DNA of 35,780 bases from positions 1-35,780 of the forward strand of contig JAFRJV010000083.1 of NCBI GenBank assembly GCA_017432075.1, written 5' to 3'. The notes under the pieces were generated by a model. That model saw nothing but the letters and a program-made list of their open reading frames with translations, had not been told where the DNA came from and made no database searches. The translations under genes were made by a program, and so were the position numbers. Numbering within the stretch: position 1 is the stretch's first letter; every line of letters starts with the position of its first letter. Shown here piece after piece: positions 8,078-15,725 of this stretch. Source of the DNA: Mogibacterium sp. (GTDB lineage: Bacteria > Bacillota > Clostridia > Peptostreptococcales > Anaerovoracaceae).

Positions 8078-9867
8078 TATGCCTGCCTCCCTTCTGTAAA
8101 TACTGCGTCGAATCTGCATGTCTCACGGCAGCTTCCGCATGCGATGCATATGTCGGCGTCTATGCTGTGAGGCTGCTTTACCGATCCGGATATTGCGCCG
8201 GCAGGGCATGCTCTTGCACAAGAAGTGCATCCTCTGCACTTTTCAGGATCTATCCTGAATGTAGTCAGGGCCTTGCAGACTCCTGCAGGGCATCTGTGCT
8301 CGAGGATATGTGCCTCATATTCATCCCTGAAGTACTTCAGGGTGGTCAGAACAGGGTTAGGAGCTGACTTGCCGAGTGCACAGAGCGAGCAGTCTATCAT
8401 CATCTCACCGAGCGACTCCAGAAGGTCAAGATCTTCCATGGTCCCGCGTCCTTCGCAGATGTCCGTGAGGATCTCGAGCATCTGCTTGAGGCCTTCACGG
8501 CAAGGAGTGCATTTGCCGCAGGATTCGCCGCAGAGGAAGTTGACGTAGTATCTTGCAACGTCGACCATGCAGCTGCGGTCATCCATAACGATCATGCCGC
8601 CGGATCCCATCATGGCTCCATATGCCTTCAGAGTGTCGAAGTCGACCGGAAGATCGAGCATGCTTTCAGGTATGCATCCGCCTGACGGTCCGCCGGTCTG
8701 TACAGCCTTGAACGGTCTGTCGCCTTTGAGACCGCCGCCTATGTCGAATATGAGCTCGCGGAGGGTAGTGCCCATAGGAACTTCAACAAGTCCTGTTCTT
8801 TTCACTTTACCTACAAGGGCAAAAACCTTGGTGCCTTTGCTCTTTTCGGTTCCCACCGAAGCGTAGGATGCACCGCCGTGGCTGATTATGTAAGGAACGT
8901 TTGCGAGAGTCTCAACGTTGTTGAGGACTGTCGGCTGATTCCACAGACCTCTCTGTACGGATCTGATGTACTTTGCACGTGGTTCTCCGACCTTTCCCTC
9001 AACGGACTGCATCAGTGCGGTAGACTCACCGCATACGAAGGCTCCGCCGCCGCGGACGACTTCGAGGTGAAGTTTTCTGCCGGATCCGCAGATATCGTCT
9101 CCGATGAATCCTGCAGCTTTAGCATCTGCAAGAGCTTTTTTGACATTCTTTACCGCCAGGTTGTACTCGTCGCGGATATAGAGGTATCCCTGCTCTGATC
9201 CGATAGCCAGCGCACAGATGGCAAGGCCTTCGATTACGCTGTGAGGGTCTCCTTCGAGTATGGACCTGTCCATGAATGCACCCGGGTCACCTTCATCACC
9301 GTTACAGGCAACGTACTTAGGGAAGTTGTCATATCCGAGCGCTGTGCGCCATTTGCGTCCGGTAGGGAATCCGGCTCCGCCGCGGCCTCTGAGGCCGGAA
9401 GCATCGATCTCATCGATTATTTCTTCCGGAGTCATTCCCAGGGCTTTTTTGAGAGCCTCGTAACCGCCTGAAGCGATATAGTCTTCTATATGGGAAGGAG
9501 AGATCTTACCTATGTTGCGAAGGGCGATCTTCATCTGAGGAGCGTAGAACGGGTTCTCGTCCTGGCTCTTTACGTATTCACCTTTATCATTCCTATACAG
9601 CAGTTTTTCAACCAGCTCTCCGTTGATAATGGTCTTATCAATGATATCTTTTACATCAGACACCTTTACATGGTAATAGGAGATCTCATCAGGGAGGATG
9701 GTTACAAGTGGTCCGTTTTCACAGAAGCCGTTGCATCCTGTGCGCTTTATATCACACTCTACAAGGATGCCGTCTTCGGTGGCTGTCAGACGTTCGAACT
9801 CTTCTGCGACTTTGGCGCTGCCGTTGGCCAGACATCCTGTGCCGCAGCAAATGCGAATGGTTTTCAT
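8077..9867 (-). CDS. NuoF/HydB/HndC-like NAD(H)- and FMN-binding subunit
   Basis: 596 residues. The N-terminal thioredoxin-like [2Fe-2S] domain (CCGTGC...GCNGFC) is followed by the flavin/NADH domain (GLRGRGGAGFPTGRKW, GDEGDPGAF, GGGAFVCGEST), an SLBB-like region, the [4Fe-4S] motif CGESCGKCTPC, and a C-terminal pair of [4Fe-4S] motifs (CRGCTSCARAC and CIACGSCRETC). This extended layout is that of HydB/HndC in hydrogenase and bifurcating complexes rather than of plain NuoF. It should exchange electrons between NAD(H) and the Fe-S chain of the aldehyde oxidoreductase. GGAGGG lies upstream of the ATG, 3 bases after the NuoE-like stop. Confidence 0.93.
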   Translation of the reverse strand: MKTIRICCGTGCLANGSAKVAEEFERLTATEDGILVECDIKRTGCNGFCENGPLVTILPDEISYYHVKVSDVKDIIDKTIINGELVEKLLYRNDKGEYVKSQDENPFYAPQMKIALRNIGKISPSHIEDYIASGGYEALKKALGMTPEEIIDEIDASGLRGRGGAGFPTGRKWRTALGYDNFPKYVACNGDEGDPGAFMDRSILEGDPHSVIEGLAICALAIGSEQGYLYIRDEYNLAVKNVKKALADAKAAGFIGDDICGSGRKLHLEVVRGGGAFVCGESTALMQSVEGKVGEPRAKYIRSVQRGLWNQPTVLNNVETLANVPYIISHGGASYASVGTEKSKGTKVFALVGKVKRTGLVEVPMGTTLRELIFDIGGGLKGDRPFKAVQTGGPSGGCIPESMLDLPVDFDTLKAYGAMMGSGGMIVMDDRSCMVDVARYYVNFLCGESCGKCTPCREGLKQMLEILTDICEGRGTMEDLDLLESLGEMMIDCSLCALGKSAPNPVLTTLKYFRDEYEAHILEHRCPAGVCKALTTFRIDPEKCRGCTSCARACPAGAISGSVKQPHSIDADICIACGSCRETCRFDAVFTEGRQA

Positions 9868-9870
9868 CTT

Positions 9871-10338
9871 CTAGCCCTCCTTCCTGTAGGATTCGATCAC
9901 ACCCGGAAGCTTCTCCATTGTCATCTTTCCGTAGTACGTGTCATCCACGACCATGACAGGAGCCAGAGCACACGAACCGAGGCAGTTTACCAGCTCAAGG
10001 CTGAACAGACCGTCCTCTGTAGTCTCACCATCGGATATGCCGAGAACACGGGTCACACCTTCTACGAGTGTCATGGAACCGCGGATATGGCAGGCAGTAC
10101 CGTCGCATAATTTGATAATATGCTTTCCCTTCGGCTTAAGCGAAAGTGCCTTATAGAAGGTCGCCATGGAATAGAGAGAGGAGAGGGGCACGCTGAGATA
10201 ATCTGCAAGCGCTTCGAGTCCTTCTCTCGGGATATACTGGAATTCATGCTGCAGGTCCTGCATGATAGCCAGGCTGTAATGCTGGTCAGCAGGATAACTC
10301 TGCAGTATCTTTTTTATTTTATCTACATTAACAGGCAA
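9871..10338 (-). CDS. NuoE/HydC-like thioredoxin-fold [2Fe-2S] subunit
   Basis: 155 residues with a probable TTG start; the next in-frame ATG would cut into the conserved N-terminal helix bundle (ILQSYPADQHYSLAIMQDLQ). The [2Fe-2S] cysteines are in LCDGTACHIRG and NCLGSCALAP. YIPREGLEALADYLSVPLSSLYSMATFY is the typical helical region. It pairs with the NuoF-like subunit in NADH-linked dehydrogenases and hydrogenases. The ribosome binding site is weak (AAGG about 13 bases upstream), which with the TTG start suggests modest translation. Confidence 0.9.
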   Translation of the reverse strand: MPVNVDKIKKILQSYPADQHYSLAIMQDLQHEFQYIPREGLEALADYLSVPLSSLYSMATFYKALSLKPKGKHIIKLCDGTACHIRGSMTLVEGVTRVLGISDGETTEDGLFSLELVNCLGSCALAPVMVVDDTYYGKMTMEKLPGVIESYRKEG

Positions 10339-10360
10339 TTGTTCGTACCAGCCTTTCTGT

Positions 10361-10645
10361 TTAGCCCCCTGCTACAACAGGGAATACAAGTACGGTATCT
10401 GTGTCTTTAAGAGGAGCTTCCGGGCCGCCGATGAAATCTATGCGGCGTCCGTTGACCATGATGATCGAACGGTCGCTTATGCCGCTGCCGTCAGGAGTGA
10501 GCAGCTCCGAGCGGAATTTATCGCCGAATCTGTCTGCTATCTGATGACATAGTTCGATGACTGTGGCTGCTTTTTCAGGCCATTCCATCTCTTTGCATCC
10601 GGCAAAATCCGGATCGCGGTAGTATGCGAAGTATTTTACAGTCAT
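10361..10645 (-). CDS. MoaD/ThiS-family sulfur-carrier protein linked to AOR
   Basis: 94 residues from ATG 10645, chosen for the AGAGGAGG site 6 bases upstream rather than an earlier in-frame start. It has a beta-grasp fold pattern (TVKYFAYYRD at the start, IIMVNGR in the middle) and the C-terminal Gly-Gly (VFPVVAGG) that is thiocarboxylated in MoaD to donate sulfur to the pterin dithiolene. It is longer than classic MoaD (about 80) and belongs to the form often found beside AOR genes. The HesA/MoeB-like protein at 14046-14732 is its likely activator. No moaE partner lies in the window. Confidence 0.85.
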   Translation of the reverse strand: MTVKYFAYYRDPDFAGCKEMEWPEKAATVIELCHQIADRFGDKFRSELLTPDGSGISDRSIIMVNGRRIDFIGGPEAPLKDTDTVLVFPVVAGG

Positions 10646-10672
10646 ACCGGACCTCCTCTGATAATGCACCAA

Positions 10673-10703
10673 ATCCGGAAGCGGTGATTTGCCGCTCCCG
10701 GAT
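10673..10703 (-). other. Intercistronic hairpin between aldehyde oxidoreductase and moaD-like gene
   Basis: A 12-bp stem with one G-U pair (ATCCGGGAGCGG / CCGCTTCCGGAT on the minus strand) and a 7-base loop, in the 93-base gap after the AOR stop. The following minus-strand bases (TTGGTGCATT) contain no strong U-tract. It probably acts as a partial terminator or 3'-end stabiliser, keeping the upstream catalytic gene more abundant than the moaD and diaphorase genes. Confidence 0.65.
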
Positions 10704-10738
10704 CAATAGATGTATTTATCAAATAATATCAGATGTTA

Positions 10739-12544
10739 TTAGTTGAGACCAAGCTCCGCATCCTTTTCAGGAGTAGGGATACCATCAGCTGTCCAGCCGC
10801 GTACCTCATAGTACTCCTTGAGCATCGTATGGAGCTCGCTGACCTTGCCCTTGGCAGGGCCGTTCTTGAGCTCTTCTCTGAGCAGACGAGGCGGGAGAGT
10901 ATCCTTTTCTACACCTGCTACGATGTTGAACTTCTTTTCGAGGTTCCAGATGCGCTCACCCTTGAGCAGGATGTCTTCGTCGGATTCACCGTCCCAGCCG
11001 CATGCCTCTCTCAGCATGCCTGCGATCTCCGGCAGTCCCTGGCCGAATGTAGTAAACAGGCAGATTCCGGAGGAATCGCAGAGTGCTGTCAGATCCTGGA
11101 AGACCTTGAGCAGTGCAGCTTTTCCTTCAGTTACAAGCGGATCCATGGCTACCGGGATACCGAGTACTTCAGGCGAGATCATGTATCCTCTTACATGGCA
11201 GCCGCCTCTGTTGGATGTAGCGTAGTTGAGGCCGATACCCTGGATGGCACGTCCGTCGTAAGCAGGCATTTCCTGCTTCTTAACGGACATCGAGAGTTCA
11301 GGATGACCATATTTCTCTGCCATGCGGTATGAACCGAGGCCGAGTATCTTTCCGAAGCCTTCGCCCTTGCATGTCATTTCGGTAGCATCTACCATAGCCT
11401 GGGCATCACCGAATCTCAGCGGGAATCCGACTTCTTCTTCCTTGATGCATCCCATCTCGAAGAGCTCCATAGCGCATGCTATGGTAGCACCCATTGTGAT
11501 AGGGTCGAGACCGTACTGATTGCAGAGGAAGTTCGCTTTGCAGACAGCGCCCAGATCATCTACTCCGCAGTCAGATCCGAACGACCAGCCTGCTTCGTAC
11601 TCAGGACCTTCGCCTCTTGACTTGAAAGCTCCTTCTGCAATGTCTACGATTCTGCCGCAGCCGATGGAGCAGCCGAAGCAGCCTTTATTGCGGATCAGAT
11701 GTCTGGCAGCAAGTGTTTCACCCGAGATATCGTCAGCCTGTGGGAAGAGGGCTCCGTCTCGTCCGTTGTTGACAGGAAGTCCGCCTACACCGTTGACGAT
11801 ATTTACAAGGATCATGGTTCCGAGCTGTCCGAGACCGGCACCCGTTACAGGATGTGCAGCGAGTGTTGCTCTTGCATCTGCACATTCCTTGAAGAATGCA
11901 TCCGGATGAGCGACCTTGACAGACTGTGTTCCCTTAACAACAATAGCTTTGAGTTTCTTCGAACCCATTACAGCTCCTGTACCGCCTCTGCCGGCAGCGC
12001 GGTGCTTGTCGTTCATGATGCCTGCAAAGAGTACTCCTTCTTCAGCAGCCTTTGAAATAGTGGCTACTCTGAAGTTCTCACCGCACTCTGCATAGAGAGC
12101 CTCTGTAGCATCGAATACGTCCGAGCCCCAGATGGCTTCTGCGTCTCTCAGCTCAACGAAGTCATCGTTGATGTAGAGATATACAGGCTTTTCGGAAATG
12201 CCCTCGAAGATGATGCCGTCATATCCGGCATACTTCAGTTCAGGACCGAAATGTCCGCCTGAGTTGGATGCTTCAATGGTTCCTGTGAGAGGAGATTTGC
12301 AGATGACGTTGTAACGTCCGCCTGATGTTGCAAATGTACCTGTCAGAGGACCTGTCATGAAGATGAGGTTGTTGCCCGGACCGAACACGTCGCACTTAGG
12401 GTCGCACTCATCGCAGAAATACTTGGTTCCGAGACCTCTGGCACCTACGAAATCATGGGCGCTTTTTTCGTTGAGAGGCTCTTTTGTGATCTTACCGCTT
12501 TCAAGATTGACGCGGAGGATCTTTCCGATATATCCGTTATTCAT
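10739..12544 (-). CDS. aor: Tungsten-type aldehyde:ferredoxin oxidoreductase catalytic subunit
   Basis: 601 residues, the usual AOR size. Enzymes of this family hold a tungsten (or molybdenum) bis-pterin cofactor and one [4Fe-4S] cluster and oxidise aldehydes to acids or the reverse. Cluster ligands are Cys289, Cys292, Cys296 (GCFGCSIGC) and Cys495 (DSSGIC), at nearly the same positions as in Pyrococcus AOR. Cofactor-binding regions GARGLGTKYF, SGGRYNV and NRGGCHVRGY are present. GGAGG inside the end of the ferredoxin gene precedes the ATG, with a 2-base gap. The partner subunits (polyferredoxin, NuoE/F/G-like) point to an NAD-linked complex like AorABC or bifurcating WOR rather than a simple ferredoxin-dependent enzyme. 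The aldehyde is unknown. Confidence 0.93.
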   Translation of the reverse strand: MNNGYIGKILRVNLESGKITKEPLNEKSAHDFVGARGLGTKYFCDECDPKCDVFGPGNNLIFMTGPLTGTFATSGGRYNVICKSPLTGTIEASNSGGHFGPELKYAGYDGIIFEGISEKPVYLYINDDFVELRDAEAIWGSDVFDATEALYAECGENFRVATISKAAEEGVLFAGIMNDKHRAAGRGGTGAVMGSKKLKAIVVKGTQSVKVAHPDAFFKECADARATLAAHPVTGAGLGQLGTMILVNIVNGVGGLPVNNGRDGALFPQADDISGETLAARHLIRNKGCFGCSIGCGRIVDIAEGAFKSRGEGPEYEAGWSFGSDCGVDDLGAVCKANFLCNQYGLDPITMGATIACAMELFEMGCIKEEEVGFPLRFGDAQAMVDATEMTCKGEGFGKILGLGSYRMAEKYGHPELSMSVKKQEMPAYDGRAIQGIGLNYATSNRGGCHVRGYMISPEVLGIPVAMDPLVTEGKAALLKVFQDLTALCDSSGICLFTTFGQGLPEIAGMLREACGWDGESDEDILLKGERIWNLEKKFNIVAGVEKDTLPPRLLREELKNGPAKGKVSELHTMLKEYYEVRGWTADGIPTPEKDAELGLN

Positions 12545-12546
12545 CT

Positions 12547-13017
12547 TTACGCCTCCTCTCCGATAAGATCTCTGTACTGTGCGCTTACTGCAGCTCTCTT
12601 ATCATGGATCGCATCAGTATCGATGAACTCAAGAGCATGTCCAGGGCAGAATTTTACGCACTTAGGGTCGCCGTCGCAGAGGTCACACTTGAATACCTTC
12701 TTAAGAGCAGGGTGATACGAGATGTTGCCGAGCGGGCAGGCATTCTCGCACATCTTGCAGCCGATGCACTTCTTATAGTTGATGACAACTGCGTTGTTTT
12801 CATTGCGGGTGATGGCTTTTACAGGACATACCTTCATGCATGAAGGCTCTTCACACTGAAGGCACATCATCGGAATAGCTACAGCAGCTTTCTCATACTC
12901 GAATACATGAACATTGGCATACTTAGGATTGAATTCTCCGTAGTGGCCGAATGAACATGCAAGCTCGCATGTACGGCAGCCGATGCATTTTTCCGGCTTT
13001 ATCACTAACTGTTTCAT
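12547..13017 (-). CDS. Polyferredoxin subunit of aldehyde oxidoreductase (AorA-like)
   Basis: 156 residues with four [4Fe-4S] sets: CIGCRTCELAC near the N-terminus, CLQCEEPSCMKVCP, CIGCKMCENACP, and CDLCDGDPKCVKFCP. This pattern is that of HycB/DMSO-reductase-B-like electron-transfer subunits and of AorA. It is first in the minus-strand operon and probably carries electrons between the AOR active subunit and the NuoEFG-like module or ferredoxin. The start ATG has no good site nearby: the only strong Shine-Dalgarno (GGGAGGTGA) lies 27 bases upstream. Confidence 0.9.
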   Translation of the reverse strand: MKQLVIKPEKCIGCRTCELACSFGHYGEFNPKYANVHVFEYEKAAVAIPMMCLQCEEPSCMKVCPVKAITRNENNAVVINYKKCIGCKMCENACPLGNISYHPALKKVFKCDLCDGDPKCVKFCPGHALEFIDTDAIHDKRAAVSAQYRDLIGEEA

Positions 13018-13183
13018 AATATCGCGGGCACTGAAAAAGGCCCTTCACCTCCCTTATAAATACTTTTATAAAAGAACTAATATCTACGTATTTATTTTAA
13101 AACAAAGTTATTCCTTAAAATAATATCGGGAAAAGGGTTCCATATTGCTTTTTGGAATAAGCGGAGAATATAATCCAGATATC
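13018..13183. promoter_or_regulatory. Divergent control region between aldehyde oxidoreductase operon and lysR
   Basis: AT-rich 166-base gap. A 12-bp palindrome (CTTTTATAAAAG, 13063-13074) lies 46 bases upstream of the ferredoxin start codon and just ahead of its Shine-Dalgarno (RC of 13045-13053); it is a candidate operator, though I cannot assign it to the LysR protein. For lysR, a perfect TATAAT (13169-13174) with TTGCTT 18 bases upstream ends only 9 bases before the start codon. No riboswitch that I recognise is present. Confidence 0.5.
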
Positions 13184-14065
13184 ATGAACATACAGAATCT
13201 CAGATATTTCGCAATAGTAGCCAAGCTTGAGAACGTTTCAAGAGCTGCGGAGCTGATGCACACCTCGCAGTCTTCCATTTCCAAGAACATTTTCACTCTT
13301 GAAGAAGAGCTCGGAACGAAGCTTTTTGACAGACACGGCAAAAAGCTTGTACTTAATGATGCCGGAAAGAGATTTCTGCAGAGCTGCGACCGTATCCTTC
13401 AGGAGACCGAGACTGTGACAAAGGATCTCAGGCATATGTCTTCAGGAGATGATAATCTTATAAGGATATGTGCTGAAGGACTGGATCCTCACTTGTTCAC
13501 ATTCATGTCTATATTCCGGGTGTCTTATCCTGAAGTGGAATATGCAGTGGACTCGATCCCGGATGGTGAGGAGCTTCCTGACATCAACAGATATGACCTG
13601 ATCATCTATCCTGATGAGCTGAAGTACAGGAAGTTCAAGGGCATAGATTTCTATACTGAAAAATATATGTTTGCAGTCAGAAACGATAACCCGTTGTCCG
13701 AGAGGGTATCTCTGCCGGTCAAGATGATGAACGGACTGCCTATGGTATTCCTGAACCATAAGCTTGCGTACGAGTATCCTTACCATGTTTGCCTGGCGCA
13801 GACAGTTAAGATGAGCTCAGTAAATTTCGTGGATTCAAGGGATCTGCATCGCCAGATGATTTCCAACGGCATAGCCTGCGGATTCGTCCCGGAGGGAAGT
13901 GCGGAGATCTACCGAAACGACAGCAGGATCAAACTGCTTCATCTGACTGACGAGCGGTTCTCAAGACAGATGAAGGCTTGCTTTAAAAGAGAAAAGCACC
14001 TCTCCGTTCTGGGAGGTGCCTTCAGGAAGTCCATGATAGAGTATTTCAATCTGCAAAGTGAATGA
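13184..14065 (+). CDS. LysR-family transcriptional regulator
   Basis: 293 residues from ATG 13184, which gives the standard N-terminus (MNIQNLRYFAIVAKLENVSRAA). The winged helix-turn-helix (SRAAELMHTSQSSISKNI, EEELGTKLFDRHGKKLVLNDAG) is followed by the linker helix and a substrate-binding domain of usual length but quite divergent. It is transcribed away from the aldehyde oxidoreductase operon, the classic arrangement for control of the divergent operon; the inducer might be an aldehyde, acid or the cofactor. No close ribosome binding site exists, and the -10 box almost abuts the ATG. The 3' end overlaps the HesA-like gene by 20 bases tail to tail. Confidence 0.9.
   Translation: MNIQNLRYFAIVAKLENVSRAAELMHTSQSSISKNIFTLEEELGTKLFDRHGKKLVLNDAGKRFLQSCDRILQETETVTKDLRHMSSGDDNLIRICAEGLDPHLFTFMSIFRVSYPEVEYAVDSIPDGEELPDINRYDLIIYPDELKYRKFKGIDFYTEKYMFAVRNDNPLSERVSLPVKMMNGLPMVFLNHKLAYEYPYHVCLAQTVKMSSVNFVDSRDLHRQMISNGIACGFVPEGSAEIYRNDSRIKLLHLTDERFSRQMKACFKREKHLSVLGGAFRKSMIEYFNLQSE
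13984..14019 (-). terminator. Terminator for the hesA-like operon, inside the 3' end of lysR
   Basis: On the minus strand, GCACCTCCC and GGAGAGGTGC-type arms form a 9-bp stem (13996-14019), followed by TTTTCTCTTTT. It lies 27 bases beyond the minus-strand stop at 14046, within the coding sequence of lysR, so the minus transcript reads antisense to the end of lysR before stopping. Confidence 0.8.
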
Positions 14066-14732
14066 TATCGAAGCTCATATCGGCGATCGAGCCTATAAGC
14101 AGACTTTTTTCAAGCGGTACATCAAGGCCGCACAGATATCTGATCGCTGTCGATGCTTCTATCGCCGCGCAGATCGCAGGAGTTACGGGCAGGGAAGTCT
14201 TTGATGCAGGAGTGTAGCCTTCAGGATACATCTGGTGCAGTAATCCGGAGCCCGGAGGAACAAGCATGGCCTGAAGATCCCAGCCGCAGATCGCACCGTG
14301 AACAATAGCAAGACCTGCTTCAGCGGCTGCATCTTCCAGAACGAGTCTGGAAGCCGCATTATCAAGAGCATCAACAACAAGATCCGCATCCGCCATCAGT
14401 ACGGATGCGTTTTCTTTTGTAAAGAATTCACACACCGGTGTGACATCGATCGAAGGATCGATCGCTCTGACGCGTTCAGCAGCTGCGAGAGCTTTTTTCT
14501 GACCTATGTTTTCAGAAGTGCTGAGTATCTGTCTGTTAAGGTTCGATTCCTCGAATACATCACCGTCTACCACGGTGAGGGCGCCGACTCCGACACGTGC
14601 CAGATACTCTATTATATTGCCGCCGAGTCCGCCGCAGCCCACAACAAGAACTCTGCTGACGGCAAGTTTTTCCATGTTTTCTTCAGACAGGGCAGGAATG
14701 TTCCTGCTGTGTCTTGCCTTTATCTCTGCCAT
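14046..14732 (-). CDS. HesA/MoeB/ThiF-family adenylyltransferase
   Basis: 228 residues from ATG 14732 (AGAGG upstream, one base after the preceding stop). E1-like enzymes adenylate the C-terminal Gly-Gly of MoaD/ThiS carriers. Visible motifs are the nucleotide-binding GCGGLGG, DGDVFEESNLNRQ with the catalytic Arg, and VVDALDNAASR. The paired CxxC zinc motifs found in E. coli MoeB are absent; the C-terminal half has only isolated cysteines (AICGW, PAICAA, YLCG). This fits the shorter HesA-like branch often found with AOR genes. Its likely client is the MoaD-like protein at 10361-10645. Confidence 0.87.
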   Translation of the reverse strand: MAEIKARHSRNIPALSEENMEKLAVSRVLVVGCGGLGGNIIEYLARVGVGALTVVDGDVFEESNLNRQILSTSENIGQKKALAAAERVRAIDPSIDVTPVCEFFTKENASVLMADADLVVDALDNAASRLVLEDAAAEAGLAIVHGAICGWDLQAMLVPPGSGLLHQMYPEGYTPASKTSLPVTPAICAAIEASTAIRYLCGLDVPLEKSLLIGSIADMSFDIIHFAD

Positions 14733-14733
14733 C

Positions 14734-15669
14734 TCATACCTCTTTTCCATTGCTTTGAATACGGCAGGCCAGATTTCTGCCAAGCTTTTCTCCCTGTGTC
14801 GAGGCACTGTCCGCTATGTCATGTACGAAGTCTGCATTCCCGCAGAAGTGCAGCCAGCCCGGATATCCGTTATCATTTTCCAGACCTTCTGCCAGCGATC
14901 TGTCAGGCTCAAGCCCGAGAGCTGTTATAAGTGTGTCGCACTCAATGAGTTCGTCTGTTCCGCTGTCAAGATGATGAAGAGTTACTCCCGTAAGGTGAGG
15001 CGAGCCATGTATTTCCGTTACCGTGGAATTAAGTGTCACGGGAATGTCATATGCACGGATGCATTCTTCCTGATTGCGCTTCATGCCGCCGAGATGATCT
15101 TTCTGCTCAGCCATCCCTACTACAGTCTTTCCAAGCTGGATGAATCTCCGGGCCATTATCTGTCCGATATCTCCGCTTCCCAGAATGAATACATTGTTTC
15201 CCGTGTCATAGCCGCCGAGCTCGATCATTTCCTGTGCTTCACCGGCGGTATATACGCCTTCCGGTCTTGTACCTGATACAGGCAGTGACCAGAGCGGTCT
15301 CTCCGTGCATCCGGTAGCGAGTATGCATTCCCTGAAACTGATACGGCTGAGTCCTTCAGAACCGGAGACCAGGGCAGTTTTGTCTGATGACAGCGACAGT
15401 ACGCGGCAGTCAGAAAGGTAGATTGCGGATGATTCATCAAAACGGCGGAATTCCTCCTTCGAGTATTCCGGGCCGGTCATCTCTTTCCCGTACCTGCCGA
15501 GGCCGAATCCGCTGTGAACGCATTGCGTGAGCACACCACCCGGTACCTTTCTGTCATCAGCAACGATCACCGAAGCACCTGAAGCTGAAGCGGCAACAGC
15601 GGCAGACATTCCTGCAGCACCGCTTCCTACGATAAGGATATCTGTTGTGAGCGCCCGTATCTGTGACAT
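14734..15669 (-). CDS. NAD(P)/FAD-dependent oxidoreductase
   Basis: 311 residues. The N-terminal FAD Rossmann motif (VGSGAAGMSAA), the ATG motif (ILATGCTERP), the second nucleotide-binding motif (ILGSGDIGQIMARRF) and the C-terminal FAD site (HFCGNADFVHDIADSASTQG) are present. No redox-active CxxC of the thioredoxin-reductase type is seen. It resembles the small flavoprotein that often pairs with a GlpA-like FAD protein in anaerobes; that partner is the divergent gene at 15765. The natural substrate is unknown. The next gene, hesA-like, starts one base after its stop. Confidence 0.85.
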   Translation of the reverse strand: MSQIRALTTDILIVGSGAAGMSAAVAASASGASVIVADDRKVPGGVLTQCVHSGFGLGRYGKEMTGPEYSKEEFRRFDESSAIYLSDCRVLSLSSDKTALVSGSEGLSRISFRECILATGCTERPLWSLPVSGTRPEGVYTAGEAQEMIELGGYDTGNNVFILGSGDIGQIMARRFIQLGKTVVGMAEQKDHLGGMKRNQEECIRAYDIPVTLNSTVTEIHGSPHLTGVTLHHLDSGTDELIECDTLITALGLEPDRSLAEGLENDNGYPGWLHFCGNADFVHDIADSASTQGEKLGRNLACRIQSNGKEV

Positions 15670-15696
15670 GAAAGCTCCTTCTGATCATTTTCAAAA

Positions 15697-15725
15697 ACTC
15701 TAGCACGATTGAAGCTTATCTGCAA
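15697..15725 (-). promoter_or_regulatory. Predicted promoter for the minus-strand FAD oxidoreductase/hesA operon
   Basis: Minus strand: -35 TTGCAG (15725-15720), 17-base spacer ending in TGC, extended -10 TAGAGT (15702-15697). It lies 28 bases upstream of the start codon and interlocks with the divergent + strand promoter. Confidence 0.55.

Noticed and set aside
9490-10110. Plus-strand open frame across the NuoF-like and NuoE-like genes
   Set aside because: Shadow of two strongly supported minus-strand genes; the translation has no recognisable domain.
13018-13183. Mo/W-cofactor riboswitch ahead of the aldehyde oxidoreductase operon
   Set aside because: The leader is short and AT-rich and I see no multi-stem structure like the known Moco RNA; a covariance-model search would settle it.
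13145-13183. Upstream TTG start for the LysR protein
   Set aside because: It adds residues before the conserved MNIQNLRYF start, lacks a ribosome binding site, and lies in the likely -35 region.
14298-15276. Overlapping plus-strand frames opposite the hesA-like and FAD oxidoreductase genes
   Set aside because: Antisense to clear E1-like and flavoprotein motifs; no start signals and no domain.
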